From: Candidatus Brocadia carolinensis
GTDB lineage: Bacteria; Planctomycetota; Brocadiia; Brocadiales; Brocadiaceae
DNA: 46,728 nt
Assembly (NCBI GenBank): GCA_002009475.1
Contig: AYTS01000034.1
Location: 1 to 46,728 of the forward strand
Direction of reading: 5' to 3'
The position numbers and the translations under genes were made by a program. Below are positions 1-9,628 of this stretch, piece by piece. Each line of letters begins with the position of its first letter. Position 1 is the stretch's first letter. The notes beneath the pieces were generated by a model. That model was not told where the DNA came from. It saw nothing but the letters and a program-made list of their open reading frames with translations, and searched no databases.

Positions 1-1553
1 CTAAGGACTCAGGTGCACCGCCTTATCCAGGAAAATACAGCAAATTCTGGAAGACGTTACCTGCATACCGTTATTACATTCCTGACTATATGTACAACAG
101 GGATGAGGTAAGGCCTTCAAACCCGATTAAGGGAACATTCCAGTTAGATCAGTGTATAGGCTGTCACTCGGTTATCACCCCTGGTATTGTGAGAGACTAT
201 AAGAAGAGCGCTCATTCCAGGGCTGAACCAAGTCCAACGGGTTGTGATACCTGTCATGGCAACAATCACCAGAAGTTGACCATGCCGTCATCGAAGGCTT
301 GCGGTACGAGCGAGTGTCATGAGACACAGTATTCAGAGCAGGGTCAGGGTGGTATTGGTTCACACGCTTCCTGTTCAAGCTTTGCGCAGGTGGAATGTGC
401 GTGGTCAATTGAAAGGCCGCCGGGAGATACGGCTGGTTGCACGTTCTGTCATACCAGCCCGGAAGAAAGGTGCAGCACCTGCCACCAGAGGCATCAGTTT
501 GATCCGAAGGTTGCAAGGAAGTCAGAACAGTGCAAGACATGTCACTGGGGTAAAGACCACAGGGACTGGGAGGCATATGATATCGGCCTCCATGGTACGG
601 TATATCAGGTGAACAAGTGGGATCCGCAGCAGTTCGATTGGACAAAGAAGTTGGCTGATGCTGATTATGTTGGCCCGACTTGTCAGTATTGCCACATGAG
701 GGGCGGTCATCATAACGTACAGAGGTTCAGCACGGTATATGCCAGTATGGGTATGTCGATGGCAGATCGTGGCGCGCCTATATGGAAAGAGAAGAGAGAG
801 CGTTGGGCATCGGTTTGTGACGATTGCCATTCACCAAGATTTGCGAAGGAAAACCTGCAGGCTATGGATGAATCGGTTAAGGATGCAGGTTTGAAGTATC
901 GTGAGACCTTTAAAGTTGCGGCAGACCTTGTTAAGGATGGTGTTGCTGATCCCATGCCAAAAGATTTGTGTCCTGACTGGTCAGGTCAACATGTCTGGAG
1001 TTTGAAGATTGGCGCCTATCATGATGATCCGGCATTTGGTGGTAAGGCTGGTGAGTCTGGAGAATTCAGGATGTCGAACTGCTCTGACATTGAACGTCTG
1101 TGCTTCGAGAGCGTTGGATATTTCCAGACATACATTTACAAGGGTATGGCGCATGGTTCATGGAACGATGCTACGTACTCTGATGGTTCGTTCGGTATGG
1201 ATCGTTGGTTGGTCAACGTGAAGCAGGACGCTTCTCAGGCAAGGAGACTTGCTGCACTTGAGAAGAAGGTTGGAATTACCTGGGTTCCGGAGAGTTTCTG
1301 GAAGACGGGGGAATGGCTTGATCAGTTGACGGGTCCGTACATCGTGAAGAATCACCCTGGCAAGACGATCTTCGATCTGTGTCCTGATCCAGGTTGGTTA
1401 GATACGCACCATGCACCTGCTGAGGAAGTTGAGTACATCAACAGGAAGATTAAAGAACTCGGCTGGAAGACGGGTTTTGAGCATAAACTTGAACACCATG
1501 AAGCGGGACATGATCCTGCAGCAAGGTCTCAGAGATTATCACCACACGAATAA
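1..1553 (+). CDS. hdh: Hydrazine dehydrogenase / hydrazine oxidoreductase, octaheme HAO family (5' end outside window)
   Basis: The frame is open from base 3, before the first ATG at 90, so the N-terminus with its expected signal peptide lies upstream of the window. Counting from the Met at 90, eight haem-c sites are visible: CIGCH (22), CDTCH (52), the spaced CGTSECH (71, CX4CH), CTFCH (117), CSTCH (128), CKTCH (148), CQYCH (198) and CDDCH (243). After these comes the helical C-terminal domain, with a Tyr-rich stretch around 344-363 (YFQTYIYKGMAHGSW) where the Tyr that crosslinks the P460 haem is expected. The text closely matches what I recall of anammox HZO/HDH proteins. That enzyme oxidises hydrazine to N2 in the anammoxosome and passes four electrons to cytochrome c. 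The reductive HAO paralogues lack the crosslinking Tyr, which favours an oxidative enzyme here. The paralogue assignment is by recognition, not by alignment. A strong terminator follows directly. Confidence 0.87.
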   Translation, partial: KDSGAPPYPGKYSKFWKTLPAYRYYIPDYMYNRDEVRPSNPIKGTFQLDQCIGCHSVITPGIVRDYKKSAHSRAEPSPTGCDTCHGNNHQKLTMPSSKACGTSECHETQYSEQGQGGIGSHASCSSFAQVECAWSIERPPGDTAGCTFCHTSPEERCSTCHQRHQFDPKVARKSEQCKTCHWGKDHRDWEAYDIGLHGTVYQVNKWDPQQFDWTKKLADADYVGPTCQYCHMRGGHHNVQRFSTVYASMGMSMADRGAPIWKEKRERWASVCDDCHSPRFAKENLQAMDESVKDAGLKYRETFKVAADLVKDGVADPMPKDLCPDWSGQHVWSLKIGAYHDDPAFGGKAGESGEFRMSNCSDIERLCFESVGYFQTYIYKGMAHGSWNDATYSDGSFGMDRWLVNVKQDASQARRLAALEKKVGITWVPESFWKTGEWLDQLTGPYIVKNHPGKTIFDLCPDPGWLDTHHAPAEEVEYINRKIKELGWKTGFEHKLEHHEAGHDPAARSQRLSPHE

Positions 1554-1580
1554 GTTGGTGGTTTATTTTTGTTATCAGTT

Positions 1581-1619
1581 AAAGGAAGCTGTGCAAGCTT
1601 GCACAGCTTCCTTTTTTTT
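1581..1619 (+). terminator. Rho-independent terminator of hdh
   Basis: A perfect 14-bp-arm palindrome (1584-1611, half-site GGAAGCTGTGCAAG) with essentially no loop is followed by eight T. It starts about 30 bases after the hdh stop. The A run before the stem makes it usable in reverse as well, for the convergent regulator gene ending at 1634. Confidence 0.9.
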
Positions 1620-1633
1620 ATGAGAAATGCAGC

Positions 1634-3298
1634 CTAAGGCCGTTTCTGAATACCAAGGGCCTTCATTTGAGATGCCAGGGTGGTAGGTTTCAAGCCGAGA
1701 AGCTCCGATGCTCCACCAGGGCCTGACACCTTCCAGTTTGTTTGATGAAGAGCTGCCAGGATATTTTCTTTTTCCAGCTTTTTTAGATCCTCATACGTTA
1801 AGATTTCTTCGGGTTGGTTCATTCGTTTGTCATGAGTGGGTGCCTTCGGCAAGCCTTTTCCCATTGAAATTTCCGGCAAATCTATTCGCAACTCCCTTCC
1901 GCCCGATAAAATTACTGCACGTTCAATCACATTTCGCAGTTCTCGTATATTTCCGGGCCAGTCGTAGTCCTGAAGTTGAAGAATGTGCCTTTCCTTCAAA
2001 GGTAATTCCTTCAGTCCCATGGTTTGACAGAGCTGTTTTAAAAATTCTTTTGCTAAAAAAGGTATGTCTTCCTTTCGGTCCCGCAGAGGGGCAACTTCCA
2101 GGGGAAAAGCGCTTAATCGAAAGTACAGGTCCTGACGGAACCGTTTTGATTCCATCTCTTTCTTCAGATCCCGATTGGTAGCGGCAATTACCCGCACATT
2201 TACCCGGCGGGTCTTTTCTTCTCCAATCCTTTCGTATTCACCTTCCTGGAGCACGCGCAGCAACTTGCTTTGCAGTTCAAGGGGAATATCCCCTACCTCA
2301 TCAAGAAACAGAGTTCCCCCGTCTGCAAGCTGGAATCTTCCGGTACGATCTCTCAGTGCCCCGGTAAATGCACCTTTTACGTGTCCAAAAAACTCGCTCT
2401 CAAAGAGTTCGCGCGGGATAGAAGCGCAGTTGACTTTAATGAGCGGATGGTCTTTTCGCCTGCTTTGCTGATGAATCGCCAGGGCGACGAGTTCTTTTCC
2501 CGTCCCTGATTCTCCATGAATAAGGACCGTTGTGTCAGTAGGCGCTACCAGCTCTATTTGCCGAAGGATTTTTTGCAATGCAGGACTCTGTCCTATGATA
2601 TTTCCAAAATTATAAACACCGCGAACGGTATCGCGGAGATATTCATTTTCCAGTTCCAGGTGACGGCGTAATTGTTCAATCTCCTCAAAAGCCCTGGCAT
2701 TGGCAATAGCCGATGCCGCATTGTAAGCGAAGGTACGAAGCATGACCAGGTGCGACTGATCCAACACTTTTCGGCTGAAAAGGGCTAACACGCCAAGGGT
2801 TTCATCCCGAAATACTAATGATTGACCGGCAAAACTGGCGATTGTTTCCCGCTTTGCCCATTCCTGGTTCAGCAACCAGGCAGGATTTTTCATGATATCG
2901 TTACGTAAGATAGACTTGCCGGTTCCCCCAATATAGCCTATTTTCCCCGTGGCAGTAATGTTCTCCAGCTCTTCAGTATAAAGAGGGAAGCGTTTATAAT
3001 GCCCTGAGAGCCCCGTGTATCGTTGTTTATTATGAAGGGATCTGCCATTGCTTGCCACCAGATGCAGGCATTTCGTCTGATCAGGACAATTTTTTAACCA
3101 CGGGCAGGTATTGCATAGATCTCCGGGTCCTATGACCCAGATTCTGGCAAGGACAACATGAGGATCGTCAGCCAACCCATTCACGATATTACGAAAGACA
3201 ACATCCACGGAACGTTCATTGGCTACAGACAAGGCGATGGATTGAAAGAATTCGATATTCATGGGTTCCAGTGTAAACAATGACTCATGCGGTTTCAA
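1634..3298 (-). CDS. Sigma-54-dependent transcriptional activator (GAF - AAA+ - Fis)
   Basis: This 554-aa enhancer-binding protein has an N-terminal GAF-like sensor (about 15-205). Within the sensor is a cysteine cluster, C62-X2-C65-X5-C71-X5-C77, which could hold a metal or Fe-S centre. The AAA+ domain (about 232-470) shows Walker A GESGTGKE (262), the sigma-54 contact loop GAFTGA (309) and Walker B FLDE (331), with WPGNIRELRN near its end. A Fis-type helix-turn-helix closes the protein. All motifs needed to activate RNA polymerase-sigma54 are intact. It lies convergent to hdh, but nothing in the sequence ties it to hdh control. The Cys-GAF architecture suggests sensing of a redox signal or small gas; the ligand is not determinable here. 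A second possible start is Met13. Confidence 0.9.
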   Translation of the reverse strand: MKPHESLFTLEPMNIEFFQSIALSVANERSVDVVFRNIVNGLADDPHVVLARIWVIGPGDLCNTCPWLKNCPDQTKCLHLVASNGRSLHNKQRYTGLSGHYKRFPLYTEELENITATGKIGYIGGTGKSILRNDIMKNPAWLLNQEWAKRETIASFAGQSLVFRDETLGVLALFSRKVLDQSHLVMLRTFAYNAASAIANARAFEEIEQLRRHLELENEYLRDTVRGVYNFGNIIGQSPALQKILRQIELVAPTDTTVLIHGESGTGKELVALAIHQQSRRKDHPLIKVNCASIPRELFESEFFGHVKGAFTGALRDRTGRFQLADGGTLFLDEVGDIPLELQSKLLRVLQEGEYERIGEEKTRRVNVRVIAATNRDLKKEMESKRFRQDLYFRLSAFPLEVAPLRDRKEDIPFLAKEFLKQLCQTMGLKELPLKERHILQLQDYDWPGNIRELRNVIERAVILSGGRELRIDLPEISMGKGLPKAPTHDKRMNQPEEILTYEDLKKLEKENILAALHQTNWKVSGPGGASELLGLKPTTLASQMKALGIQKRP

Positions 3299-3332
3299 CG
3301 ATATTTCGTAACCTCAGAGATTTTTGCGGTGG

Positions 3333-3418
3333 GCTGAACTGTTACAAACAAGCTTGATAATCAAGAGATTTAGTGGATTTTTGATATGGTCAAACCGCTC
3401 CGCTTGTAACAATTCAGC
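3333..3418. repeat. Spaced inverted repeat upstream of the sigma-54 activator gene
   Basis: GCTGAACTGTTACAA (3333-3347) and TTGTAACAATTCAGC (3404-3418) are inverted copies with one mismatch, 56 bases apart. They lie 35-120 bases upstream of the regulator start. Such a pair could be an operator for the regulator itself or the ends of a small repeat. No gene is visible in the rest of 3299-3674. Confidence 0.4.
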
Positions 3419-3674
3419 GCCAAATGCTGTTCCAAATCAAGAGGTATCCTTTTGAAGTGCTCATGCCAGAGGGCTTTCCCGTGAGCAGCGCAATGAGGAG
3501 AAATTTATGCTGTCCGTATTTAGCGGAGTATAAGGGAAGATAAAGGAAGTGGGCTACCGTGTTGTGAACCTGGGGACAAAACGATTGCGGGGAAAATAGA
3601 AAGTATGGCGCCTCCGAAATCTAACTTTTTGTCGGATTACCAGGTGTTCTAAAAATTCGTTATTTCTATACCAA

Positions 3675-4109
3675 TTAATTTTTACTCCAATATTCTGCAA
3701 GCAGTTCCGCTTGGTCCAAAACTTTTGTTACAGAAGCAGTATATTCACCAGTTGCCGGATCATCAGGTGGATATTTATATTTTCGCAAAATTCGTTTTAC
3801 AAGCACACGTAATTTTGCCTGAACACTTTCCTTAATCTGCCAATCAATACTGGTGTTTCTCCTTACGCTATCAACCAATTCATGCGCAATCATTTTAAGC
3901 GTTTGGTCGCCCAGCACTGACTCGGCTTTCGGGTTATCCGCAAGGGCGTCATAAAACGCCAATTCATCCGTCCGTAGATTAAGCTCCTCTCCCCGCTTAT
4001 CTGCCTCACGAATCTGCTGCGCCAGCTTAATAAGCTCTTCAATCACCTGAGCAGAATCCAGGAGACCACTTTGATATCGCTTAACCGCCTCAGCTAAAAG
4101 TTCTGAGAA
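3675..4109 (-). pseudogene. hsdR: hsdR C-terminal part, separated from the main frame by a one-base indel
   Basis: This frame encodes the C-terminal helical region of the type I restriction subunit (DUF3387-like), ending ...LLAEYWSKN. It continues the main hsdR frame exactly if one A is removed from the A7 run (T7 on + at 4110-4116). The join then reads [15 protein letters not shown]. An ATG at 4046 lets it appear as a separate 123-aa ORF, but it is not an independent gene. The joined protein would be about 1,066 aa, a normal HsdR length. Confidence 0.85.
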
Positions 4110-6876
4110 TTTTTTTGCCCTGAACTAAATTCGTCTTTTTCCGGCCTTTTATTTCATCATTCAGGAGACGCTTCAATAATTCCAGAGCAAGATTTTTCCG
4201 GGGCATTCCCTGAATTTCAGCAAGAAACTCGTCAGACAGAATAGAAATATCCGGCTTTTTCATACCAGCAGCATCGAAAATATCAATAACTTCCTGAGAA
4301 ATGATAGCATCGTTGATGATCTGCCTGATGGCTGTTTCAATCTCCTCGTCCGTTCGCTTCTTTGTCTCTTCGTCTAATTTTGAGAATCGTGCCTTAATAG
4401 CCTGAAAGAACGCCAGATCATCCCGAATCGCAAATGCCTTTGGATGAGGCACTGAGATTGCAAATGCCTTTTGCAGCTTCGTAACGTTCTCCTGAAAACG
4501 GACTTTACCATTCCGTATTTTCTGTCCGTCTTTTTCTTCAAATAATTCAGCTATATAATTGGTTGCGTCTAAAATAAAGTTTAACTTTCCCCTTGGTTCA
4601 AGCGTAAAGTACCTGCGATACTCAAACCCATGGAACATATCCACAACAATCTCGTATAATTCCTGCATTCTGGCAACCGCTTCTTCCTGATCAAAAGTCA
4701 GGCTGCCTCTACCTTTACTTTCCGTGTAAACCGCCAGCGCCTTTTTTAAATCCTGAGCAATGCCAATATAATCAACTACCAGTCCGCCTTCTTTATCGCC
4801 AAAAACACGGTTTACCCGGGCGATTGCCTGCATGAGGTTGTGTCCATTCATCGGCTTGTCAAGGTAAAGGGTATGCAAGCAGGGCGCATCAAAGCCGGTA
4901 AGCCACATATCGCGAACAATCACAAGCTTTAGCGGGTCTGCAGGGTCTTTCAACCGGTCGCCGATTTTGATCCTTCTCTGTTTATTACGAATGTGTTCCT
5001 GCCAATCCAGGGGATCGCTGGCAGAACCGGTCATAATAACCTTAACCAAACCTTTGTCGTCCGCAGCATCATACCAGTGCGGGCGCAACTTAATAATCTC
5101 ATTATGAATGGCGACACAAATCCTGCGACTCATGCAGACAAACATGGCCTTGCCCTCTGCCGCTAATAAGCGCTGTTCAAAATGGTTAACCATGTCCGCT
5201 GCAACCTGCTGAAGCCGCTGTTCGCTCCCGACCACAGCTTCTTTGCTTGTCCATTTGGCAAAACGGAACTGTCTCTCTGAAAGCTCATCTCCTTCGGTAA
5301 TATCTTCGACTTTCTTATCAATCTCCTCACGCTCAGCCTCTGAAAGTTCAATCTTTGCCAAACGGCTTTCATAATAGATGCGGACGGTCGCCCCATCTTC
5401 TACCGCCTGAAGAATATCATAGACATCTATATAATCACCAAATACCGCCTGCGTATTTTTATCTTCCTTCTCGATAGGCGTACCGGTAAAACCGATAAAT
5501 GAGGCGTTCGGCAAGGCGTCACGCATATGACGGGCAAATCCGTCGATAAAATCATACTGACTGCGATGCGCCTCATCGGCAATAACCACAATATTTTGCC
5601 TTTCACTCAACAGGGGATATTGCGCCCCAACACCTTCCGGCAGGAATTTCTGGATAGTCGTGAACACTACCCCGCCAGATGCAACAGCGAGTAACTTTTT
5701 TAAGTCATCCCGATTGGCTGCCTGTTGTGGTGTTTGGCGAATCAATTGCTGACAATTGGTAAAGGTTTCAAATAACTGCTGGTCCAAATCATTGCGGTCG
5801 GTTAAAACCACGATGGTAGGATTATTCATTTCCTCGGCAAGCACCAGCTTTCCCACGTAAAAAACCATGGTAAGACTTTTACCGCTGCCTTGCGTGTGCC
5901 AAACAACGCCTGCCCTTTTATCGCCCGGAGATTGGTTCCTCACACTTGCAAAACCATACTTCTCCGGATTGTCCTGCACTCTTGGCAGGGCTTCTCCTAC
6001 GGCGCGAATGGTTGACTCAATTGCCTTGTTAACCGCGTAATACTGATGGTACGCGGCAATTTTCTTTCGCGATGGCATATCGCCATGCGCCCCTACGGTA
6101 TTTTTTTCAAAAACGACGAAATGACGAATAACATCCAGTAAGGTCTTTTTATTGAAAAGACCTTTCATCATCGGTTCAAGTTCAGGTTCGACCCTGGCAT
6201 CAACAATAGTTTCTCCGTCAGCGGTCTTCCACTCCATAAACCGGGCATAATCGCTGGTAATCGTGCCAACCCTGGCAAACCATCCGTCGCTGGCGACAAG
6301 AAATGCATTGTAGGAAAAAAGCGAAGGAATTAATTGCTTATAGGTCTGAAGCTGATTGAATGCAGCCTTAACGTCAGCATTTTCATCAATCGGATTCTTG
6401 AGTTCAATGACAACAAGCGGAAGACCATTAATGAACAACACAATATCCGGCCTTTTATTGTTATGGTTTTCAACTACAGTAAACTGATTAACTGCCAAAA
6501 ACTCGTTATTATCAGGATTTGTGAAATCAATCAGCCATACCTTCTCTGTTCTTGCCTTTCCCTCACCCATATTGAACTTGACGTCTATGCCTTCGGTAAG
6601 CATCCGATGAAAAGACTCGTTGTTTACCATCATGCTGACAGAGTAGGTACGCAAAACCTTTTTAACCGCCTCTTCCCGGGCATCTGCCGGGATGGAACTG
6701 TTAATCGCGTCAACAGCCTTTTTCAAGCGATCCTGCAAAACAACTTCCGTATACTCGCGTTCTTTTTGCTCGCCTTCGGAGATATCAGGCCCGTAGAGAA
6801 TCTTATAATCATGCTCATCCTTGAGAGTCTCTAAGGCAAGTTGTTCAATGTCTGATTCGTAAAATGAATTACTCAT
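4090..6876 (-). CDS. hsdR: Type I restriction enzyme R subunit (HsdR), frameshifted near the 3' end
   Basis: This is the motor/nuclease subunit of a type I restriction system. It has an N-terminal RecB-like nuclease core ([20 protein letters not shown], giving the D...ExK signature) and an SF2 translocase. The translocase shows Walker A HTQGSGKS, the motif DRNDLDQQ, a DEAD-like box ADEAH and FTGTP. The start is the ATG at 6876 (MSNSFYES), which follows AAGGGAAG; the longer frame to 6888 needs a TTG start. It overlaps the RhuM-family gene by 8 bases, so the two are probably cotranslated. The frame ends early at 4090 because of one extra A in an A7 run, and the missing C-terminus continues in the next frame to 3675. 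Without that tail the R subunit would probably assemble poorly with HsdM/HsdS (inference). Confidence 0.93.
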   Translation of the reverse strand: MSNSFYESDIEQLALETLKDEHDYKILYGPDISEGEQKEREYTEVVLQDRLKKAVDAINSSIPADAREEAVKKVLRTYSVSMMVNNESFHRMLTEGIDVKFNMGEGKARTEKVWLIDFTNPDNNEFLAVNQFTVVENHNNKRPDIVLFINGLPLVVIELKNPIDENADVKAAFNQLQTYKQLIPSLFSYNAFLVASDGWFARVGTITSDYARFMEWKTADGETIVDARVEPELEPMMKGLFNKKTLLDVIRHFVVFEKNTVGAHGDMPSRKKIAAYHQYYAVNKAIESTIRAVGEALPRVQDNPEKYGFASVRNQSPGDKRAGVVWHTQGSGKSLTMVFYVGKLVLAEEMNNPTIVVLTDRNDLDQQLFETFTNCQQLIRQTPQQAANRDDLKKLLAVASGGVVFTTIQKFLPEGVGAQYPLLSERQNIVVIADEAHRSQYDFIDGFARHMRDALPNASFIGFTGTPIEKEDKNTQAVFGDYIDVYDILQAVEDGATVRIYYESRLAKIELSEAEREEIDKKVEDITEGDELSERQFRFAKWTSKEAVVGSEQRLQQVAADMVNHFEQRLLAAEGKAMFVCMSRRICVAIHNEIIKLRPHWYDAADDKGLVKVIMTGSASDPLDWQEHIRNKQRRIKIGDRLKDPADPLKLVIVRDMWLTGFDAPCLHTLYLDKPMNGHNLMQAIARVNRVFGDKEGGLVVDYIGIAQDLKKALAVYTESKGRGSLTFDQEEAVARMQELYEIVVDMFHGFEYRRYFTLEPRGKLNFILDATNYIAELFEEKDGQKIRNGKVRFQENVTKLQKAFAISVPHPKAFAIRDDLAFFQAIKARFSKLDEETKKRTDEEIETAIRQIINDAIISQEVIDIFDAAGMKKPDISILSDEFLAEIQGMPRKNLALELLKRLLNDEIKGRKKTNLVQGKKILRTFS

Positions 6877-7858
6877 TCTTCCCTTCAATCCTTTTTATTT
6901 CCCGGTCAAAATCAGAGATGTAATTTTTATCCTGAATTTTCTGGTAAACTTCATATTCTTGTTCTGCTTTCAACTTAGCTTCTAACATACTAATTTTGCC
7001 TTTATCTTCCAGGATCGGATAATTAGATAATTCCAGAAAATTATGCAAAAACTGAAACCAGTCCGTCATCTTCATTACTATCTGCCGCTGCGCCCGGTTC
7101 TCCGCTAAATCTAAGTAGGCGGAAACAATCCGGTTGAGTTCCTTAATATGTTGTTCGCTTAAATAATTCTTGGCAACGCTAACATCTGATTTGAGTATCT
7201 TTCCTTCAGGAGATTGCTTCCAGTTGGTTAATCCCATATACAATTTTGTCGCGTCTGCATTTATATAAATACTCTCCGCCGCGGTTTTGCCTGTTATCGC
7301 CCAATGCAGTTTATTCTGCACCGTTGCAAAAAAATCTTTAGTAATCGGAGAATTTTTATCGTAGTCAACTGAAATGGCGTAAATATCGGTAATTTTCTGA
7401 TAGAACCGGCGTTCACTTGCCCTGATTTCGCGAATACGTTCCAGGAGTTCATCGAAATAATCTTTCCCAAAACGGTTGCCTTGTTTGAGCCTTTCATCGT
7501 CAAGGACAAAACCTTTAATTATAAACTCTTTCAGCGTTTTAGTTGCCCAGATTCTAAACTGCGTTGCCTGGTAGCTATTAACACGGTATCCAACGGCGAT
7601 GATTGCATCCAGGCTGTAAAATGCCGTAAGGTAGTTTTTTCCATCATCGGCAGTTATTCGAATTTTTCGAATAACTGAATCCTCCGATAATTCTCCGCTT
7701 TTAAAAATCTCTTTTAGATGGTAATTAATTGTGTTTACTTCAACGGCAAACAATTCTGTCATGCGTTTTTGAGAAAGCCAGAAGTTTTCATCCTGAAAAA
7801 CAACCTCAACCTTTTTCTTGCCTTCCGGTGACGTGTAAAAAATGATTTCATTATCCAT
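6869..7858 (-). CDS. RhuM-family protein embedded in the type I R-M operon
   Basis: This protein of about 329 aa matches the RhuM ('virulence protein RhuM') family. Its N-terminus carries a winged-helix/KilA-N-like DNA-binding region ([21 protein letters not shown]), followed by the family core ([25 protein letters not shown]) and a helical C-terminus. RhuM genes recur between hsd genes in many bacteria, but their biochemical role there is not established. I chose ATG 7858 ([10 protein letters not shown]) because family members begin this way. The frame extends to 7879 only through a short repeated stretch of ATGGACAA-like units. It overlaps hsdR by 8 bases, and gene order hsdM-hsdS-rhuM-hsdR on one strand implies one transcript. 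Confidence 0.85.
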   Translation of the reverse strand: MDNEIIFYTSPEGKKKVEVVFQDENFWLSQKRMTELFAVEVNTINYHLKEIFKSGELSEDSVIRKIRITADDGKNYLTAFYSLDAIIAVGYRVNSYQATQFRIWATKTLKEFIIKGFVLDDERLKQGNRFGKDYFDELLERIREIRASERRFYQKITDIYAISVDYDKNSPITKDFFATVQNKLHWAITGKTAAESIYINADATKLYMGLTNWKQSPEGKILKSDVSVAKNYLSEQHIKELNRIVSAYLDLAENRAQRQIVMKMTDWFQFLHNFLELSNYPILEDKGKISMLEAKLKAEQEYEVYQKIQDKNYISDFDREIKRIEGKNE

Positions 7859-7911
7859 TTTCAATTGTCCATTGTCCATTTGTCCGTTGTCAATTGTCCA
7901 TTATCCATTTT
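7855..7911. repeat. Short tandem repeat of TTGTCCAT / TATCCATTTT units between rhuM and hsdS
   Basis: On the + strand TATCCATTTTCAATTG, TCCATTGTCC, ATTTGTCC, GTTGTCAATTG, TCCATTATCC and ATTTTAAATT follow one another as imperfect direct repeats. They cover the spacer and the alternative start codons of the rhuM frame. A tract like this can change length and move the apparent start. Confidence 0.6.
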
Positions 7912-7921
7912 AAATTATTAT

Positions 7922-9280
7922 TCATACCGCAATTTCCCCACTCATCAATTTTGGTAATAACGCATCACGGATGGCGGCGAGGGCGGTGGATTGTTGTTCG
8001 TTGTTTTGAATGTTTTCAAACATATCTCGTACAATTTTATTGAATTCGTTAATATTATTTTTTGTAGGTATAGTCACCGTGTTGTCGTATGCTTGATTTC
8101 TATTAAGCCCTGGCACTGCCGAATCAGAGCTGATTTTTTTAAAATCTTGTGACTTCAACAAAAAATAATGAAAATACAATCCCTTTACACCCAGCAAGTC
8201 TTTGATATAAAAGGTTGTATCAATTGGAAAAAAATTTTGGTGAATCCAAAGCACCTCCCCAATTGTCCCTTTTCTCCCAATAACAACACCAGGACCATCA
8301 ACAAAATATTCAGCGTGAGTACCAACAATTCCATTAGAGCCAACAACAGGGTATTTGCCGTCTATTCGGCTTTCAAATTTTAATCCTTTACCATAAGCAA
8401 ACTCACAAACCTCCCCCAGTTTTCCCACTCTCCACCCCTTCGGAATAGGGCCGAGTTCGCTGTCCTGCATTTCGCATTTCTTCCCCTCTTGAGGGGTGGC
8501 AGGCGAAGCCTGACGGGGTGGACACTTCCCCTCTTGAGGGGTGCCCGAAGGGCGGGGTGGACTCAACTCTTCAACCCTCTCTTTGATCAACCTTGTCACA
8601 AACCTCCAAACACCTTCAATATTTCCGAGCACATCTTTGCCAGGAATTCTCACAACTTTTAATTGCAATGAAGATAGAAAAGCATCGCGTTTCTGGTCGT
8701 ATTCTTGTTTATCGTTATGGCTTGAACCGTCTATTTCAAATACAAGTTCCGGAATGAAAAAATCTACAATAAAATTGCCAATAATAACCTGTCTATCGAT
8801 ATCCCAACCAAGCTTTTTTTTGTCTTTAAAAGTTTTCCAAAATACAACTTCTGATAGAATTCCTTGTTTTCTCAGTTCTTTTGACCGCTCTTGCAATGTG
8901 CGGTTCTTTGGCAAAGTCCAGAAGGGGAAGAGGGAGTTTTTTTGCCATGATGCGGGAGAGACGGATGTTAATTGCAAAGAGTCCACCCCGTCAGGCTTTG
9001 CCTGCCACCCCTTATCCACCCCGCCCTTCGGGCACCCCTCAAGAGGGGAATGGGGGAAGCGGAAATCCACAAACCACTCCTTGTATATCGCCTGAGCAAT
9101 TGCCTCCAACGTCTGATTCGTCTGACGGTTGAGCTCGATTTTGTCGTCGAACGATTTCAAAATATCTGCAATAATTTTCTGTTCAGTAGCTGATGGCACT
9201 TTGATAGCTAATTGATTCAACTGTTGACTTGAAACATTAGGAAAAGTAGACCCTGTCGCCTCAGCAAGAAGTGAAGGCAA
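7922..9280 (-). CDS. hsdS: Type I specificity subunit (HsdS), C-terminal 450 codons, with in-frame DUF559 nuclease insert
   Basis: This frame carries the end of target-recognition domain 1 (TGSTFPNVSSQQLNQLAIKVPS), the central conserved helix (QKIIADILKSFDDKIELNRQ, ending KEWFVDFRFP) and a complete second recognition domain (DSELGPIPKGWRVGKLGEV to PKLMSGEIAV). Where HsdS normally has a short linker, about 190 residues are inserted in frame. They hold a DUF559/Vsr-like fold (SKELRKQGILSEVVFWKTF, IVDFFIPELVFEIDGSSHND) flanked by low-complexity text translated from repeats. The ORF begins at TTG 9280 only because an amber codon at 9302-9304 interrupts the same frame. The upstream fragment 9302-9628 is the true N-terminus, and the whole reads as 568 codons with one stop. 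Confidence 0.88.
   Translation of the reverse strand: MPSLLAEATGSTFPNVSSQQLNQLAIKVPSATEQKIIADILKSFDDKIELNRQTNQTLEAIAQAIYKEWFVDFRFPHSPLEGCPKGGVDKGWQAKPDGVDSLQLTSVSPASWQKNSLFPFWTLPKNRTLQERSKELRKQGILSEVVFWKTFKDKKKLGWDIDRQVIIGNFIVDFFIPELVFEIDGSSHNDKQEYDQKRDAFLSSLQLKVVRIPGKDVLGNIEGVWRFVTRLIKERVEELSPPRPSGTPQEGKCPPRQASPATPQEGKKCEMQDSELGPIPKGWRVGKLGEVCEFAYGKGLKFESRIDGKYPVVGSNGIVGTHAEYFVDGPGVVIGRKGTIGEVLWIHQNFFPIDTTFYIKDLLGVKGLYFHYFLLKSQDFKKISSDSAVPGLNRNQAYDNTVTIPTKNNINEFNKIVRDMFENIQNNEQQSTALAAIRDALLPKLMSGEIAV
8479..9056 (-). mobile_element. DUF559 nuclease cassette bounded by mosaic inverted repeats, inside hsdS
   Basis: The insert core (about 8562-8981) encodes a DUF559 domain, a small PD-(D/E)XK/Vsr-like nuclease fold; IVDFFIPELVFEIDG has the acidic residues expected of it. 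Two repeat modules flank it. Module X at 8526-8561 is a perfect 36-bp inverted copy of 9015-9050. Module Y at 8495-8522 is an inverted copy of 8982-9009 with one mismatch. The order is Y-X...Y'-X', so it is not a simple mirror-image terminal repeat. Both modules stay open in the hsdS frame, and hsdS homology resumes on each side (FVDFRFP before, CEMQDSELGPIP after). Boundaries are accurate to a few bases only. Confidence 0.72.
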
Positions 9281-9301
9281 ATAATATTCAAGAATGCCCC
9301 T

Positions 9302-9628
9302 CTAAAAAGGCTGAAATGCACTTCCCTTAATATGCCTAAGCGATGCCAATCCGCGACCAATAGCATACCTCCTATCAGCCCAATTCATTCTCCCTGTCGT
9401 TGAGCCTCTTACGCAAAAAAGTAAATCACCTTTTTCTGCAACTTTTTTGGGATCTGTTGTATATTGAACAGGATTCGGATGATAACTGCTAAACTCAGTC
9501 GGCCCATTCAGCAACGGAATGCCTTCTCTGTTATCGTTACAAAATTCTCCAGCAGGAGACTGCCCCATAATTATCTGAGCTATGTCTCCAAGTGTTGTAA
9601 CCTTCCATTCATCAGAACTCATACTCAA
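9302..9628 (-). pseudogene. hsdS: hsdS N-terminal fragment ending in an in-frame amber codon
   Basis: This encodes the start of HsdS and most of recognition domain 1 (WKVTTLGDIAQIIMGQSPAGE ... VRGSTTGRMNW). It stops at TAG (9302-9304). The next codons in the same frame read RGILEYYLPSLLAEATG, as in intact HsdS, so one base substitution separates the two halves. Unlike hsdM and hsdR, this break is not in a homopolymer, so sequencing error is a weaker explanation. The spacer 9629-9909 toward hsdM has only short hairpin-forming sequence. Confidence 0.85.

Noticed and set aside
4110..4116. Programmed ribosomal frameshift in hsdR
   Set aside because: The A7 run alone could slip, but similar one-base faults in eight genes make a common error or indel process the simpler explanation.
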